This document shows positions 1 to 10,694 of a stretch of 64,000 nucleotides of DNA, one piece after another. The position numbers were made by a program, and so were the translations under genes. How positions within the stretch are numbered: the first letter of the stretch is position 1; each line of letters starts with the position of its first letter. The notes beneath the pieces were generated by a model. That model saw only the letters and a list, made by a program, of their open reading frames with translations, was not told the origin of the DNA and ran no database searches. This DNA comes from Populus alba (lineage: Eukaryota > Streptophyta > Magnoliopsida > Malpighiales > Salicaceae): positions 4,030,001-4,094,000 of the forward strand of contig NC_133302.1 of assembly GCF_005239225.2 (NCBI RefSeq). The letters are read 5' to 3'.

Positions 1-2735
1 TCTGATGGTTTTTGCTATTTTGTTATCTTTATGGACACCCATACCAAATTTATTTGGTTTTATCATTTGGTTGCAAAATCTGATGTGTTTGCTATATTTC
101 ATCAATTTCAGGCACTTGTTGACCACCAATTTTATTAAAAAATTAAGTATGTTCAAATAGATTGGGATGGTGAATATCGCAAACTTAATACATATTTTAA
201 AACCATTGGTATTCATCATCATGTTATTTGTCTACATATTTATAAACAAAATGGAATGGTTGAACGTTGTCATCGATATATTGTTGAAACTGGGCTCACT
301 CTTCTTAGCCAATGTAAAGCTCTACTAAAATACTGGAGTTATGCTTTTGAAAGTTTAGTTTATTTGATTAATCGCATGCCCACTGTTGTTCTTAATCATA
401 AAACACCATTTGAATGTGTTTTAAAATCAACTCCTGATTATGCTTTCCTCTATCCTTTCGGGTGTCTTTGCTTTCCATTCCTTCATCCATACAATGCTTA
501 TAAGTTAGATTTTCACTTATCCCCTTGTTTTTTTTTCTAGGATATAGCAATTCTCATTTAGGATATCGATGTCTTGATTTGTCGTCAAATCGTATTTATC
601 TTGTTCGTCATGTTCAGTTTCATGAAACTGTTTTCCCTCTTAACAAAACTGAACAGATTGTAGATTCACCTATACAATCTCCTGTTACTACTTTACAACT
701 TATCCCACCATCCTATTTAAACACTCACACGACACCCCCTGCACATAACACAACCCTTTGGGCACCCTTACCATTACCTGCATATCACTGTCATAATCAT
801 TCCTTAGGTACAGGTTCAGACTTGTTGTTCTCTCTTACTGGTTCACCTGCGGTCTCCCATATTGTTCCCCCCAGCAGTGACCAAAGTATAGAGGTCACCC
901 CTGTTGGTTCACTTGCCAGCTCCCCTGTTAGTCTCCCCAGGAGTGACCAGATTGTGGTTGTCTCACCTGTCTTTTCACCTGTTATTTCCCCTTCTCGGCT
1001 TGGCCTTGTATTGAGCTCCTCATCGCCAGGTTCTTCATTTATTTCCTTTTCTAGACTTAATTTATGTGTTGATTTGTCTCAATTCTCCCTTCAGCAAGCC
1101 ATGACCGGTGAGTATGCCACTCTCCCTCCTGCTGCCCGCACCCACTCCATGGTACTTCGCCCACGTGTATTCAAGACAACAAATTTTAGTGTCTCCCCTG
1201 CCTCCTGGGTAACTTCTCTACCTAAACAGGAACCACTTCTTTCAAGGATGCCAATTGGTACTTGATTTGGCATAATGCTATGAAAGAGGAAATCACTTCA
1301 TGGTAATCACACTTGGTCACTGGTGCCTTTACATCCATCCATGAATGTGGTAGGCGGTAGGTGGGTTTATAAGATTAAGCAGCACGCCAATGGTCGAGTT
1401 GACAGATATAAAGCATGGTTGGTTGCTCGCGGTTTCACACAGTAAGAGGGGATTGATTACTTGGAGAGATTTAGTCCAGTGGGTAAGCCTACCACGATTT
1501 GACTTGTGATCACGATTGTTGTCACCCATGGTTGGAAAAATCATCAGTTAAATGTCCATAATGCCTTTCTGAATGGCATTCTTCAATAAGAAGTGTACAT
1601 GTCACAACCACCTGGCTTTGTTGATCCCACATTTCTATCTCATGTGTGTTGTCTTTATAAATCTTTGTATGGTTTCAAACAAGCACCTTGAGCATGGTAC
1701 AACCGGTTAAGTGAGTTCCTCATCTCTATTGGATTTCAGCATCCAAGGTTGATACTTCTCTGTTTATTCTCTCTTTCGGTGGAGCAATGATCTACTTGCT
1801 TGTGTATGTTGATGATATTTTATTAACTGGGAGTGACTCGACCTTGCTTTAATGACTGATTACTTTGTTGAGTTTAGAGTTTAAGGTTCGGGACTTAGGG
1901 TTGGCTTACTTCTTCCTGGGAATATAAGTTAAATCGACTTTTACGGGTCTTTTACTCAGTCAATACAAGTATACACTAGACATTATCTAATGAGTAGGTA
2001 TGACCTCTTACAAACCAGTTGATACTCCGTTGTCTCCCTTGTCTAAATTGGGATCCATGCCTAGTGCTCTTCACTCTACCCTTACACGGTATAGACAGAT
2101 TATTGGTGCTCTACAATACCTTTCACTAGACCTGATATTTGCTATGCAGTAAATAAGGTGTGTCAGTTTATACTCTTACTGAGGACTATTGGGTGGCAGT
2201 TAAACGCATATTACGTTACCTTCAGGCTACAACCTCCTATGATCTGCACATTACTTGGGACTCCTCCTTGTCTCTTCATGACTTTACTGATGCTGACTAG
2301 GCTGGCAATATTGATGATCGAAAATTGATAGGTTGTTATCTTGTGTACCTTGGTTCCATTCCTATTTCTTGGAAATCTAGGAAACAATGCACTGTTGCTA
2401 GATCCTCTATAGAAGCTGAATACAAAGCCTTAGTTGATGGTACTGCTAAAATCTTGTGGATTCGCTCTTTGTTGTCAGAACTACGACTTTCATCTTCATC
2501 CAGCACTACGTTATGGTGTGATAATTTAGGGGCCACTTTCCTATCTGCCAATCCAGTGTTTCACGCACATACTAAACATGTTGAAGTTGATTATCACTTC
2601 ATTCATGATCGCGTTGCTAAGAAAGAAATTCAGTATGATTCATCTCTTCCAAGGATCAACTAGCTGATGTTCTTACCAAGCCTCTCCCTCCAGTTTCATT
2701 TGTTTTCTTTCAATCCAAGCTTTGAGTGGAGTCTC
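1..2735 (+). pseudogene. Ty1/Copia retrotransposon pol relic (integrase, RT, RNase H), truncated at window start
   Basis: Copia polyprotein pieces follow one another in shifting frames. First comes the integrase core: a second acidic residue in QIDWDGEY near 160, then the glutamate context KQNGMVERCHRYIVE at 250-290. A serine/proline-rich spacer with the usual THSMVLRPR-type motif follows near 1140. Then comes reverse transcriptase ([12 protein letters not shown] near 1350, NVHNAFLNG near 1555, YVDDILLTGS near 1808) and RNase H with SSIEAEYKAL near 2405. Stops (for example TAA at 1441, TAG after GFTQ) and frameshifts break every domain, so it cannot make a working polyprotein. Gag, protease and the 5' end lie outside the window. 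Family assignment is confident; exact boundaries are not. Confidence 0.88.
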
Positions 2736-2940
2736 CACCTTCAGCTTGACAATGCATATTATGAAAAGAGTCTAATATATATGTAAATACCTTGTATAGG
2801 AATAATTATCATGTATAGTACATTCCACCCTTGTATTATACACAACCTTAAAGGTATAAATATTGAGGAAGGGATGTTGTCATTAGCGTCTATCACATTA
2901 TACATTAATTCAATCTCTTTACATAACTTAACTACGACTA
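2736..2940 (+). repeat. Possible 3' LTR remnant of the Copia relic
   Basis: Directly downstream of the RNase H tail the sequence becomes AT-rich and non-coding, with a TATA-like tract (ggtataaatattgagg near 2852) and a transcript-end-like tail, as in a Copia 3' LTR. No TG...CA boundary pair or second LTR copy is available in the window, so this rests on position and composition only. Confidence 0.3.
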
Positions 2941-3140
2941 CTCAGTTGTGCATTGCAAGCTTTTAATCATGAAATAAGCCTACAAAAGTATTTTGTTTCA
3001 GTAATAGCAAATAAAGTTTTATACAACCACCTTTAATGATATTTATCTTCCTGTTTGATGTTAGATTTGTGATAATTTTTACAATTATAATTTAAAAATT
3101 TTAAGACAATATCATTGCAGACACAAAATAGACATTAGAC
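2941..3140. repeat. Direct repeat, copy A
   Basis: About 200 bp starting ctcagttgtgcattgcaag and ending near agacacaaaatagacatt. It reappears in the same orientation at 3705-3925 with scattered substitutions and a roughly 20-bp length difference near acaaggcagagctattcag. No coding potential was seen. Confidence 0.75.
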
Positions 3141-3167
3141 TAGATGGATGCTTGCGCCGTCGTGGTG

Positions 3168-3310
3168 GACATACTTTTTATTTTGATTTTTTTTGTTTAA
3201 AATAATTTTTTTTATTTTAAAATCATTTTAATATGCTGATGTAAAAAATAATTTTTTTTTTAAATAATTTTTTTTATTTTGATATAGTTTTAAGCAAAAA
3301 ATATTTTGAA
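3168..3310. repeat. AT-rich MITE-like relic
   Basis: A run of TTTTATTTT / AAAATAATTTTTT tracts with a core aatatgctgatgtaaaaaa resembles other stretches at 46120-46290, 47300-47475, 47690-47890 and 47885-48040. No terminal inverted repeats or target duplication could be fixed. Confidence 0.35.
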
Positions 3311-3435
3311 CTGTCACTTCTACCACAATTCTAAATAGGTCCACTAGTATGTACAATTAAAGGAGTTATGCTGGACTTGCTTAAAGCAGAAGAGGCATGG
3401 AACTTGTGTATTTAATTTTATGGCATTAGATGTTT

Positions 3436-3640
3436 TTTAAAATTATTTAATATGATATCAAAATCTCGTTAATCAAATAATCATGAGGTCAAATCTCACA
3501 TTTATATTTTAATTAACAAAAGCTAAATACAAGATAATATGATTTTATGCAAGTTTCAAGTTCAAATAATTTTTATTAAAAGAGGTATGTTAGAAAATAA
3601 TATAAATTATTTAATAATATAAATTTTGCAATTACTAACC
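3436..3640 (+). repeat. Degenerate TRIM-like relic
   Basis: Shares the order and wording of the better TRIM at 13118-13406 (read on its own strand): a degraded primer-site region (atgatatcaaaatctcg), a box like aatctcac, the phrase gcaagtttcaagttc, a purine stretch and then tgttagaaaataatataaat. Both terminal repeats are badly eroded. Confidence 0.4.
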
Positions 3641-3704
3641 AATATATATATATATATATTCTTTTCACAAACATATTTTGATTAAATTACAGCATTGGCT
3701 GCGA

Positions 3705-3925
3705 CTCAGATGTGCATTGCAAGCCTTTAATCATGAAATAAGCCCCCAAAGTATCTTGTTTCAATTTTTACAAGGCAGAGCTATTCAGTAATAGCAAATA
3801 AAGTTTTATACAACCCCCTTTAATGATATCTATCTTCCTGTTTGATGCTCTGTGATAATTTTTACGATTATAATTTTAATTTTTTTTAGACAATATCATT
3901 GCAGACACAGAATAGACATTAGATA
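3705..3925. repeat. Direct repeat, copy B
   Basis: Second copy of the repeat at 2941-3140, same orientation, about 560 bp downstream. The two copies bracket the MITE-like and TRIM-like relics, so the duplication may be old and the intervening material later. Alternatively both are fragments of one dispersed repeat. Confidence 0.7.
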
Positions 3926-5298
3926 GTAGCACATCAGATCACATAATATCTAAGCAAGGTATGTTAATTAGAAGTCCAGAATATTTAATTTGGTACTGAT
4001 TTTGTCGTTATTGGAAATGAATTTTCTTTACTTTCCGTCATTAAGTAAGATAATACTAAATTATCTTTCAATTATATTTTACTTGTTTCTAATTTGACAA
4101 AAAAATGTATTTTTTTTAAGTCAGCTCACAAACATTAATTAATTTTTATATTAAGAAACATGAAACAAGATAAACACTAATCACAAGAACAATTAAGGGT
4201 AATTTTTATCTCTTGCTAAACTTTTCAGAACTACATTTTAATTATCTTTTCAATAGAAGTTTGATATCAACGGTTAGGATATCTTTAATTTTCAGTCATG
4301 CAATTATAAAAAAATAATTAATTAATTTACGTTATAAAAGCTATAAAAACCGGGCATCTTTATAATAGTTATCGATTAGAAAAAACTTAGCAAATTATAT
4401 ATTTTTTATTCTGAACAATTAAGTATTAGTATTTTTTTAGAAAATATATTGTGATAAAAACCTTTTTTTTTTTTATCAATTGAAAAATTCAGATATTATA
4501 CATACTTAATAAATAATTTTCTTAATTTATATTTTTTAAACTATAATGATAAAAGTTATCACAATATTAAATATACATTTTAAGAGATTGTGACAATATA
4601 TTTCCGTCACTTTCAAATTAAGAAAAAGAAATATTTTTAGCAGTACCATTGCCATAACTTTTGTCATTATACTTTGTTTTTTGCTTCTATACTATTTTTC
4701 TTAAATAAATTTGCTGTGTATGTTAACCCTCTAAAAAAGCGAAGCAAACAAACGAAAATCTTTCCAATAGACACGACAGGAAAACGCCACCTCTTTTCTG
4801 ATTATTTACAGTAATTATTATCACATCATTGTTAGTTATGGTTTTTTTAAAAACTAAATTTTTTTTAAAAATATATTTGATTAAATTACTTTGAGATGGG
4901 TTTTTTTTTATATAAAATAAATAAAAAATAAATCTTTATAAATAAAAATTATGCTATTTAAATTTTTACAAAATCAAGATTTGAAAGAAATTACACATGG
5001 GGTCAAAGCAAATACCAGAAACGATTTGTTTCTGCGGTTGGGAAAAAAAAAACAATCCTTAATACCAAACGGTATTTAACTGCATGCTGTACTGTCTTCT
5101 ATTTGTTTCTTGTCTGTCTTTGCATCTATGAGCTGTTAAAAACTAGGATTTCTTTTAGTTCCGATAACCACAAACTCACATACAGAGAGGGAGAAAGAGA
5201 GCAGATAATGATTTGTGGCACCTGTTTACTTTTGTACTCCTTATCCTCCTAGATAACTAGTTCCTCTTTGTTGTCCCTGCCGAAAGCAGCAAAGGTTG

Positions 5299-5336
<38 letters not shown>

Positions 5337-5639
5337 GGCTGAGCAAAGCAAAAGCAACTTGTCATTCGACCATGCACAGGTTGTAAGCACGAGTCAATTC
5401 ATCAAGAAGCAGTATAAAGACAAAAGAACTCAGTTTGGAAAAGTAAAATATCCTTAATTTTTTTTTATCAAATTAGATTTAGTATTTAAATCTCTCAAAA
5501 AAGTTATTATGGATCAAGATATATATATTTTCTGTAAAAATATCTTAAGGTATAAGATAATAAATATTATTTATTAAGTATGTTTGTAATGAAAGAATTG
5601 CTTATAAACTATTTAAAACTTCATAGAGGTCATGAATAT
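3926..5639. other. Intergenic AT-rich stretch, no gene seen
   Basis: Only short meaningless reading frames, poly-A/T tracts and one dinucleotide repeat occur here. No coding similarity, RNA gene or complete element was recognised. Confidence 0.6.
5303..5332. repeat. (GA)n microsatellite
   Basis: An uninterrupted GA dinucleotide run of about 15 units lies upstream of the first BED-NLR duplicon, just outside the duplicated block. It is a length-variable marker candidate. Confidence 0.95.
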
Positions 5640-5872
5640 GAAGATGGTGATTAAGTTGATACGTAAGTGATAGTACTTTAAACTGATGCTCATTGATCAT
5701 GGATTCACAAGTTAACCCACTCTGATTCTTTAGTTAAAGTTCGTAATTCTATGCAGCTCTTATCAAATTAAAAAGAAGAAGAAAAAAGAAAAAGAAAAAG
5801 AAAAAGAAAGAAAGAAAATAATAGAAAAAAGACGAACAAATTAAAGGTGAAAAGAAGCTTGCTGTCTCTCGG

Positions 5873-5880
5873 TATATAAT
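5873..5880 (+). promoter_or_regulatory. Candidate TATA box of BED-NLR gene 1
   Basis: tatataat lies about 320 bp upstream of the 5'UTR intron donor, in the part conserved between duplicons. In the second copy the same place reads ggattataat (15351-15360), a weaker match. No transcript start can be proven from sequence. Confidence 0.35.
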
Positions 5881-6200
5881 CTGTGGTAAAGTTGTTGCTT
5901 CCTTCTCACTGTAACAATCTCTTCCACAATATCACATCTAGTCTACCATTGATTTAGCTTATTTCCCTCACCAAATTTGTTATTATTATTTTTTTCTTAT
6001 GATCTCTGCTTCTTTTTCTGATTGAATCATCTGGAGCTCAACATCTTGCACATATCATCTTATTATACCATTCCCAGTTTTCCTTTCCCCCCTCAGTACG
6101 TACCATATCTCATTATACATTCTTCTCTGCTCTCTCTGTTTTTTTCCCTGAATACTGCTCAGGCAAATTAACCAGCACTCGAAGAACAACTCGAGTACAG

Positions 6201-6357
6201 GTAAAATATTTATACTTCATCTTCTTCAATTTTTTTCTTTTTATCATTTTGATTTTTCACCACCTAACAACATTCTGAAAATTACTGGAAACGGGCTCTT
6301 TGAATTGCCTTTGTAATATAAAGACTTGACAGGTCTTCGATCAACTCTTCGTGATGT

Positions 6358-6394
<37 letters not shown>

Positions 6395-6842
6395 TTAAAC
6401 AGATTCTGTCCTTGATGTCCATCTTCTCACGTCAGTGTAACTTTGCCTACCCTTTGCTTTCTCTTGTTTAAATTGATTATACTTTCCACTTTTCAAATTT
6501 ATAGTCCTATGATTGTTGCAAGACACTGTTTGAATTTGAGTTAAATATATTTTACAATATAAATTATAGCATTACCATCCACTTTTGTTTAAAGTCGAAT
6601 GTATTATTTTATATTATCCTTCTTTACTTCATGTAAAATTCTTAATGTCAAATGTGGAATTTTATAGTTATGATATATGAATTGCTCGTCTATCAATATA
6701 TTTAAGTATTAATCAATAAACTTTTTGACATCTTTAAGAGAATTAAATATGCACTGGATCCATCTTATCATGTATGGAACTATTTTTTATTATTTTTCAA
6801 ATTAAAACTTTTCTATTCAATACTTTTATTTTTTTTCTACAG
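6201..6842 (+). other. 5'UTR intron of BED-NLR gene 1
   Basis: The donor follows ctcgagtacag and reads gtaaaatat. The acceptor is a T-rich tract ending ctacag at 6842, six bases before the chosen ATG. The same donor and acceptor occur in the second copy (15702-16319), which supports a real intron. The intron carries an AT microsatellite at 6361-6388. Because of it the in-frame ATG at 6774 is intronic and was not used as the start. Confidence 0.75.
6361..6388. repeat. (TA)n microsatellite in 5'UTR intron
   Basis: A 28-bp TA run. The counterpart in the second gene copy (about 15862-15877) is shorter, so this tract has changed length since the duplication. Confidence 0.95.
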
Positions 6843-6848
6843 GAGAAA

Positions 6849-9800
6849 ATGTTACGATCATATGATCCATTCTGGAACGATGTTGAAATAATGGACGATG
6901 GTAGGATGGAGTGTAAGTTTTGTGGGCATTTATTTGCCAAAGGTACTTCCATTTCGAGGGTCAAATTACATTTGTCAGGAGTGAAACGGCGGGGTGTTAA
7001 AATCTGTAAAGATGTCCCAGAAGAAGTTCAAGAAGCAGCCCGTGCAGCAATTGATGGCCCTCCAGATAAAAAACTTAAAACTGTAGCAGGCTCAGGATGT
7101 AAAGAGGCCAGTAATGCAATTTCAGCTTCGATACAAGAACAGAACAATGAAGGGAGACATGTAGAAATGGCACAGCAAGGAGATGCTTTTTCCCCTGGAG
7201 AGCTCGAAGAGTGGGTGGATAGCATCACTGATAAAGAGATTGAGACTATACCGAGAACAGAACAAGTGCAGCATCTGGAGAGAGGTGGCTCTCTCGAGAG
7301 GCCATCAATTAATCAAGCTGATGAGCCTCGAGGAGATTCATTCCAACCAACAGATCCGTTGTGCCTTGACCATGGAATATATTATGATCAACTCTGGTCT
7401 CCATTAGTAAACAACGATACCATTATGAATGATGTGCAGAACATGGTTAGAGTGAGGACAGAACCAGACGAGGGGAGGGAGGAGGAGGAGGAGGATGTGG
7501 AGAACAATAGTGGAAGATCAGAGCAGCCTGGCGGAGGAGCTAGTTCTTCCGGAGGCCTTAAATACGATGAGACCAGAGGAGATCTATTACCTATTGGCTC
7601 TACAGGGCTAGTGGGTCGAGCATTTGAAGAGAATACGCATGTGATACGGTCTTTATTAATAGATGATGGAGTCTCAATCATTGGCATTTATGGAATGGGG
7701 GGAGTTGGTAAAACGACAATGCTGCAACATATCCATAATGAACTTCTACTACAAAGACCAGAATTTTATTATGTTTACTGGGTGACTATGTCTCGAGATT
7801 TTAGCATTAATAGATTGCAGAATCTTATTGCTAAACGTCTTGATCTAGATCTTTCAAGTGAAGATGATGATGCGAGTAGAGCTGTTAAATTGTCAAAAGA
7901 ACTAAGAAAGAAAAAAAAATGGATTCTCATTTTAGATGATTTGTGGAACTTTTTTAAGCCACACAAAGTGGGAATTCCTATCTCATTGAAAGGATGCAAG
8001 TTGATTATGACAACTCGATCAGAACGGATTTGTGATCGGATGGATTGCCAACACAAAATGAAAGTGATGCCACTTTCTGAGGGAGAAGCTTGGACTTTGT
8101 TCATGGAGGAACTTGGACATAACATAGCATTTTCTCCAAAAGTGGAACGAATTGCAGTAGCTGTTATAAGAAAATGTGCTGGTTTGCCATTGGGGATTAT
8201 AACAGTGGCAGGAAGCTTGAGGGGAGTGGATGATATACACGAGTGGAGGAATACATTGAAGAAATTAAAAGAATCAAAACTTAGGGATATGGAAGATGAG
8301 GTATTCAGGTTATTGAGGTTTAGTTATGATCGTTTAGATGATTTGGCCCTACAAAAATGTCTCTTATATTGCACATTGTTTCCTGAAGATCATAAGATTG
8401 AAAGGGAGGAGTTGATAGATTATTTGATCAACGAAGGAATAGTGGAAGGAATAGGGAGGAGGCAAGAAGAACTTGATGAGGGCCACACCATGCTCAATAG
8501 ACTTGAAGATGTCTGCTTATTGGAATGGGGTAGATTGTGTAATATTCGTAGATTTGTCAAGATGCATGACTTGATTAGGGACATGGCCATCCAAATACTG
8601 CAAGAGAACTCCCAAGTCATTGTTCAAGCAGGTGCACAATTAAGAGAATTACCGGATGCAGAGGAGTGGACAGAGAATCTTACGAGAGTTTCACTAATGC
8701 ATAATCACATTAAAGAAATTCCTTCCAGTCATTCACCAAGGTGTCCCCATCTGTCAACTCTATTACTATGTCATAATGAAAGGTTGGGATTTATTGCAGA
8801 TTCATTTTTTAAGCAATTACTTGGGCTTAAGGTACTTGATCTGTCTTATACAAATATTGAAAATTTGGCGGATTCTATCTCTGATTTGGTGCGTCTCACT
8901 ACATTATTGCTTAAAGGTTGTGAGAAGTTAAGACATGTACCATCATTGCAGAAGCTCAGGGCATTGAAAAAGTTAGATCTCTCTAAGACAACACTTGAAA
9001 AGATGCCTCAAGGCATGGAATGTCTATCCAACCTGAGATATCTTAGAATTAATGGATGTGGTGAGAAGGAGTTTCCCGGTGGGATACTATCAAAACTCTC
9101 TCACTTGCAAGTCTTTATATTAGAGGAGTGGATGCCTACTGGATTTGAATCAGAATATGTCCCAGTAACAGTTAAGGGAAAGGAAGTAGGGTGCTTGAGG
9201 AAGTTGGAAACTTTAGAATGCCACTTTGAAGGTCACTCTGACTTGGTAGAGTATCTCAAATCTCGGGATGAGAACCACTCACCAAGTACATACAAAATTT
9301 TTGTAGGTCTTTTTGAGGAGTTTCATCTTTTAGATAAGTACACGTATTGTAGAGATAAAAGTGTTTGGTTGGGTAATTTGACTTTCAACAGAGATGGGAA
9401 TTTTCAGGACATGTTCTTAAATGACCTTCAAGAACTGCTGATTTATAAATGTAACGATGCAACAAGTTTATGTGATGTTCCATTCTTGATGAAGACTGCA
9501 ACTGAACTGGAGGTCATCAGCATTTGGGATTGCAATGGCATAGAGAGCATGGTTTCATCTTCTTGGTTTTGCTCTGCTCCACTACCATCTTCATCTTATA
9601 ATGGAATATTTTCAAGTCTTAAAAAGTTCAATTGTTATAGATGTAGAAGCATGAAGAAGCTCTTCCCTCTTGCCTTGTTGCCAAGCCTTGTAAACCTGGA
9701 ACAGATTATAGTTTATGATTGTGAGAAAATGGAGGAGATAATATGGACAAGATCAGATGAAGAAGATGTTGTGGGTGAAGAAGAAAGCAGCAGCAACATC

Positions 9801-10091
9801 GAATTCAAACTCCCGAAGTTAAGAGTTCTGGACTTGTGTGACTTACCAAAACTTAGAAGCATTTGTAGTGCAAAGCTGATTTGCGATTCTCTCGAAGAAA
9901 TTGAAGTATCATATTGTCATGAGCTAAAGAGAATGGAGATTTTTCCCACAGTGCTTGAAAATGGCCAGCCATCTCCTCCCCCTTCTCTTGCAAGAATATG
10001 TATATATCCAAAAGAATGGTGGGAGTCAGTAGTGGAGTGGGAGCATCCGAACACAAAGGATGTCCTTCTACCCTTTGTAGTGTTTTTATAG
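6849..10091 (+). CDS. BED zinc finger-NB-ARC-LRR disease resistance protein (BED-NLR 1)
   Basis: Encodes 1080 residues in one coding exon from MLRSYDPFW. The ATG just after the 5'UTR intron acceptor was chosen; the reading frame open to 6774 lies in the intron. Residues 6-55 form a BED finger (C22, C25, H41, C53). Residues 60-240 are a linker with an acidic run at 208-217. NB-ARC follows: P-loop GMGGVGKTT at 282-290, kinase-2 WILILDDLW at 358-366, RNBS-B near 386, GLPLGI at 445-450, MHDLIRDMA at 572-580. Leucine-rich repeats fill about 650-1050. The family acts as an intracellular ATP/ADP-switch immune receptor; the BED domain is thought to be an integrated sensor or regulator. No break is seen. 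The paralogue at 16329 differs by scattered substitutions and tiny indels. The effector recognised is unknown. Confidence 0.95.
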   Translation: MLRSYDPFWNDVEIMDDGRMECKFCGHLFAKGTSISRVKLHLSGVKRRGVKICKDVPEEVQEAARAAIDGPPDKKLKTVAGSGCKEASNAISASIQEQNNEGRHVEMAQQGDAFSPGELEEWVDSITDKEIETIPRTEQVQHLERGGSLERPSINQADEPRGDSFQPTDPLCLDHGIYYDQLWSPLVNNDTIMNDVQNMVRVRTEPDEGREEEEEDVENNSGRSEQPGGGASSSGGLKYDETRGDLLPIGSTGLVGRAFEENTHVIRSLLIDDGVSIIGIYGMGGVGKTTMLQHIHNELLLQRPEFYYVYWVTMSRDFSINRLQNLIAKRLDLDLSSEDDDASRAVKLSKELRKKKKWILILDDLWNFFKPHKVGIPISLKGCKLIMTTRSERICDRMDCQHKMKVMPLSEGEAWTLFMEELGHNIAFSPKVERIAVAVIRKCAGLPLGIITVAGSLRGVDDIHEWRNTLKKLKESKLRDMEDEVFRLLRFSYDRLDDLALQKCLLYCTLFPEDHKIEREELIDYLINEGIVEGIGRRQEELDEGHTMLNRLEDVCLLEWGRLCNIRRFVKMHDLIRDMAIQILQENSQVIVQAGAQLRELPDAEEWTENLTRVSLMHNHIKEIPSSHSPRCPHLSTLLLCHNERLGFIADSFFKQLLGLKVLDLSYTNIENLADSISDLVRLTTLLLKGCEKLRHVPSLQKLRALKKLDLSKTTLEKMPQGMECLSNLRYLRINGCGEKEFPGGILSKLSHLQVFILEEWMPTGFESEYVPVTVKGKEVGCLRKLETLECHFEGHSDLVEYLKSRDENHSPSTYKIFVGLFEEFHLLDKYTYCRDKSVWLGNLTFNRDGNFQDMFLNDLQELLIYKCNDATSLCDVPFLMKTATELEVISIWDCNGIESMVSSSWFCSAPLPSSSYNGIFSSLKKFNCYRCRSMKKLFPLALLPSLVNLEQIIVYDCEKMEEIIWTRSDEEDVVGEEESSSNIEFKLPKLRVLDLCDLPKLRSICSAKLICDSLEEIEVSYCHELKRMEIFPTVLENGQPSPPPSLARICIYPKEWWESVVEWEHPNTKDVLLPFVVFL

Positions 10092-10350
10092 GAGATGACT
10101 CTATGCTTAATATTGAATTACAGGTAAGCATGGTGATTCCTCTCTCTCTCAATCTCTATCGACCTTAAATTTAATTTTAATGAATTAGCCTCAACCATAA
10201 CAGCTTAATGATTGGTCAATCTAATGATTTTGCTGCTATCATTCTAACCTTTATTGAAATATAACAGAAAGAACGTAAATTGGTAGGGATAGTTTCTAAT
10301 TATTGAGTTTTTATGCTACTCACAATATTTTCTTGCTTCTTTTTCTGATG
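10092..10350 (+). other. 3' flank / probable 3'UTR of BED-NLR gene 1
   Basis: After the TAG stop a strong splice-donor-like sequence, caggtaagca, sits at 10121-10130. It recurs in copy 2 as caggtacgca. A 3'UTR intron is possible but the acceptor is uncertain. No other coding sequence is seen before the kinase exon relic. Confidence 0.4.
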
Positions 10351-10491
10351 GGGATCTTCAAGCAGATATTTCAAGGCCAGTTAGATTTCGAGTCTAAGCC
10401 ATGGCCTAACATTTCAGGCAGTGCCAGGGATCTTATAAGAACATGCATGAACATGATCCAAAGGAATGGCTAACAGCTCATGAAATACTAT
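10351..10491 (+). pseudogene. Calcium-dependent protein kinase (CDPK) single-exon relic, copy 1
   Basis: Translation gives [19 protein letters not shown] then [15 protein letters not shown]. After a one-base shift it continues [13 protein letters not shown]. This matches the C-terminal lobe of the CDPK kinase domain (family form: GIF..IL.G.LDFES.PWP.IS..AKDL...ML..DP..RLTAHEVLC). The exon ends at the classic CDPK position inside the LC codon pair, followed by the donor gtaagt. The upstream acceptor is lost (tgatg where cag is expected). No kinase N-lobe or EF-hands lie nearby, so this is a stray exon carried with the NLR module. Confidence 0.8.
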
Positions 10492-10694
10492 GTAAGTGTC
10501 TTCAATTTGCTATATGTAAGGAACCATGCTAGGAGTATTAGGCTAAAACATGTTCTAGTGTAGTCATTACTGGTGGATCTTGCAATTTACTAGGTTCTGG
10601 ATGACAGATAAAAAACAACTCTTGATTCTGCTGTTTTGTCACCTTATCAACTGGTTTAGTATGTACTAATATTTACGCCAACTTTCTCAAACAG

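Noticed and set aside
6774..6848. In-frame ATG extending BED-NLR 1 by 25 residues
   Set aside because: It lies inside the 5'UTR intron, upstream of the ctacag acceptor. The second copy has no such extension and starts at MLRSYD.
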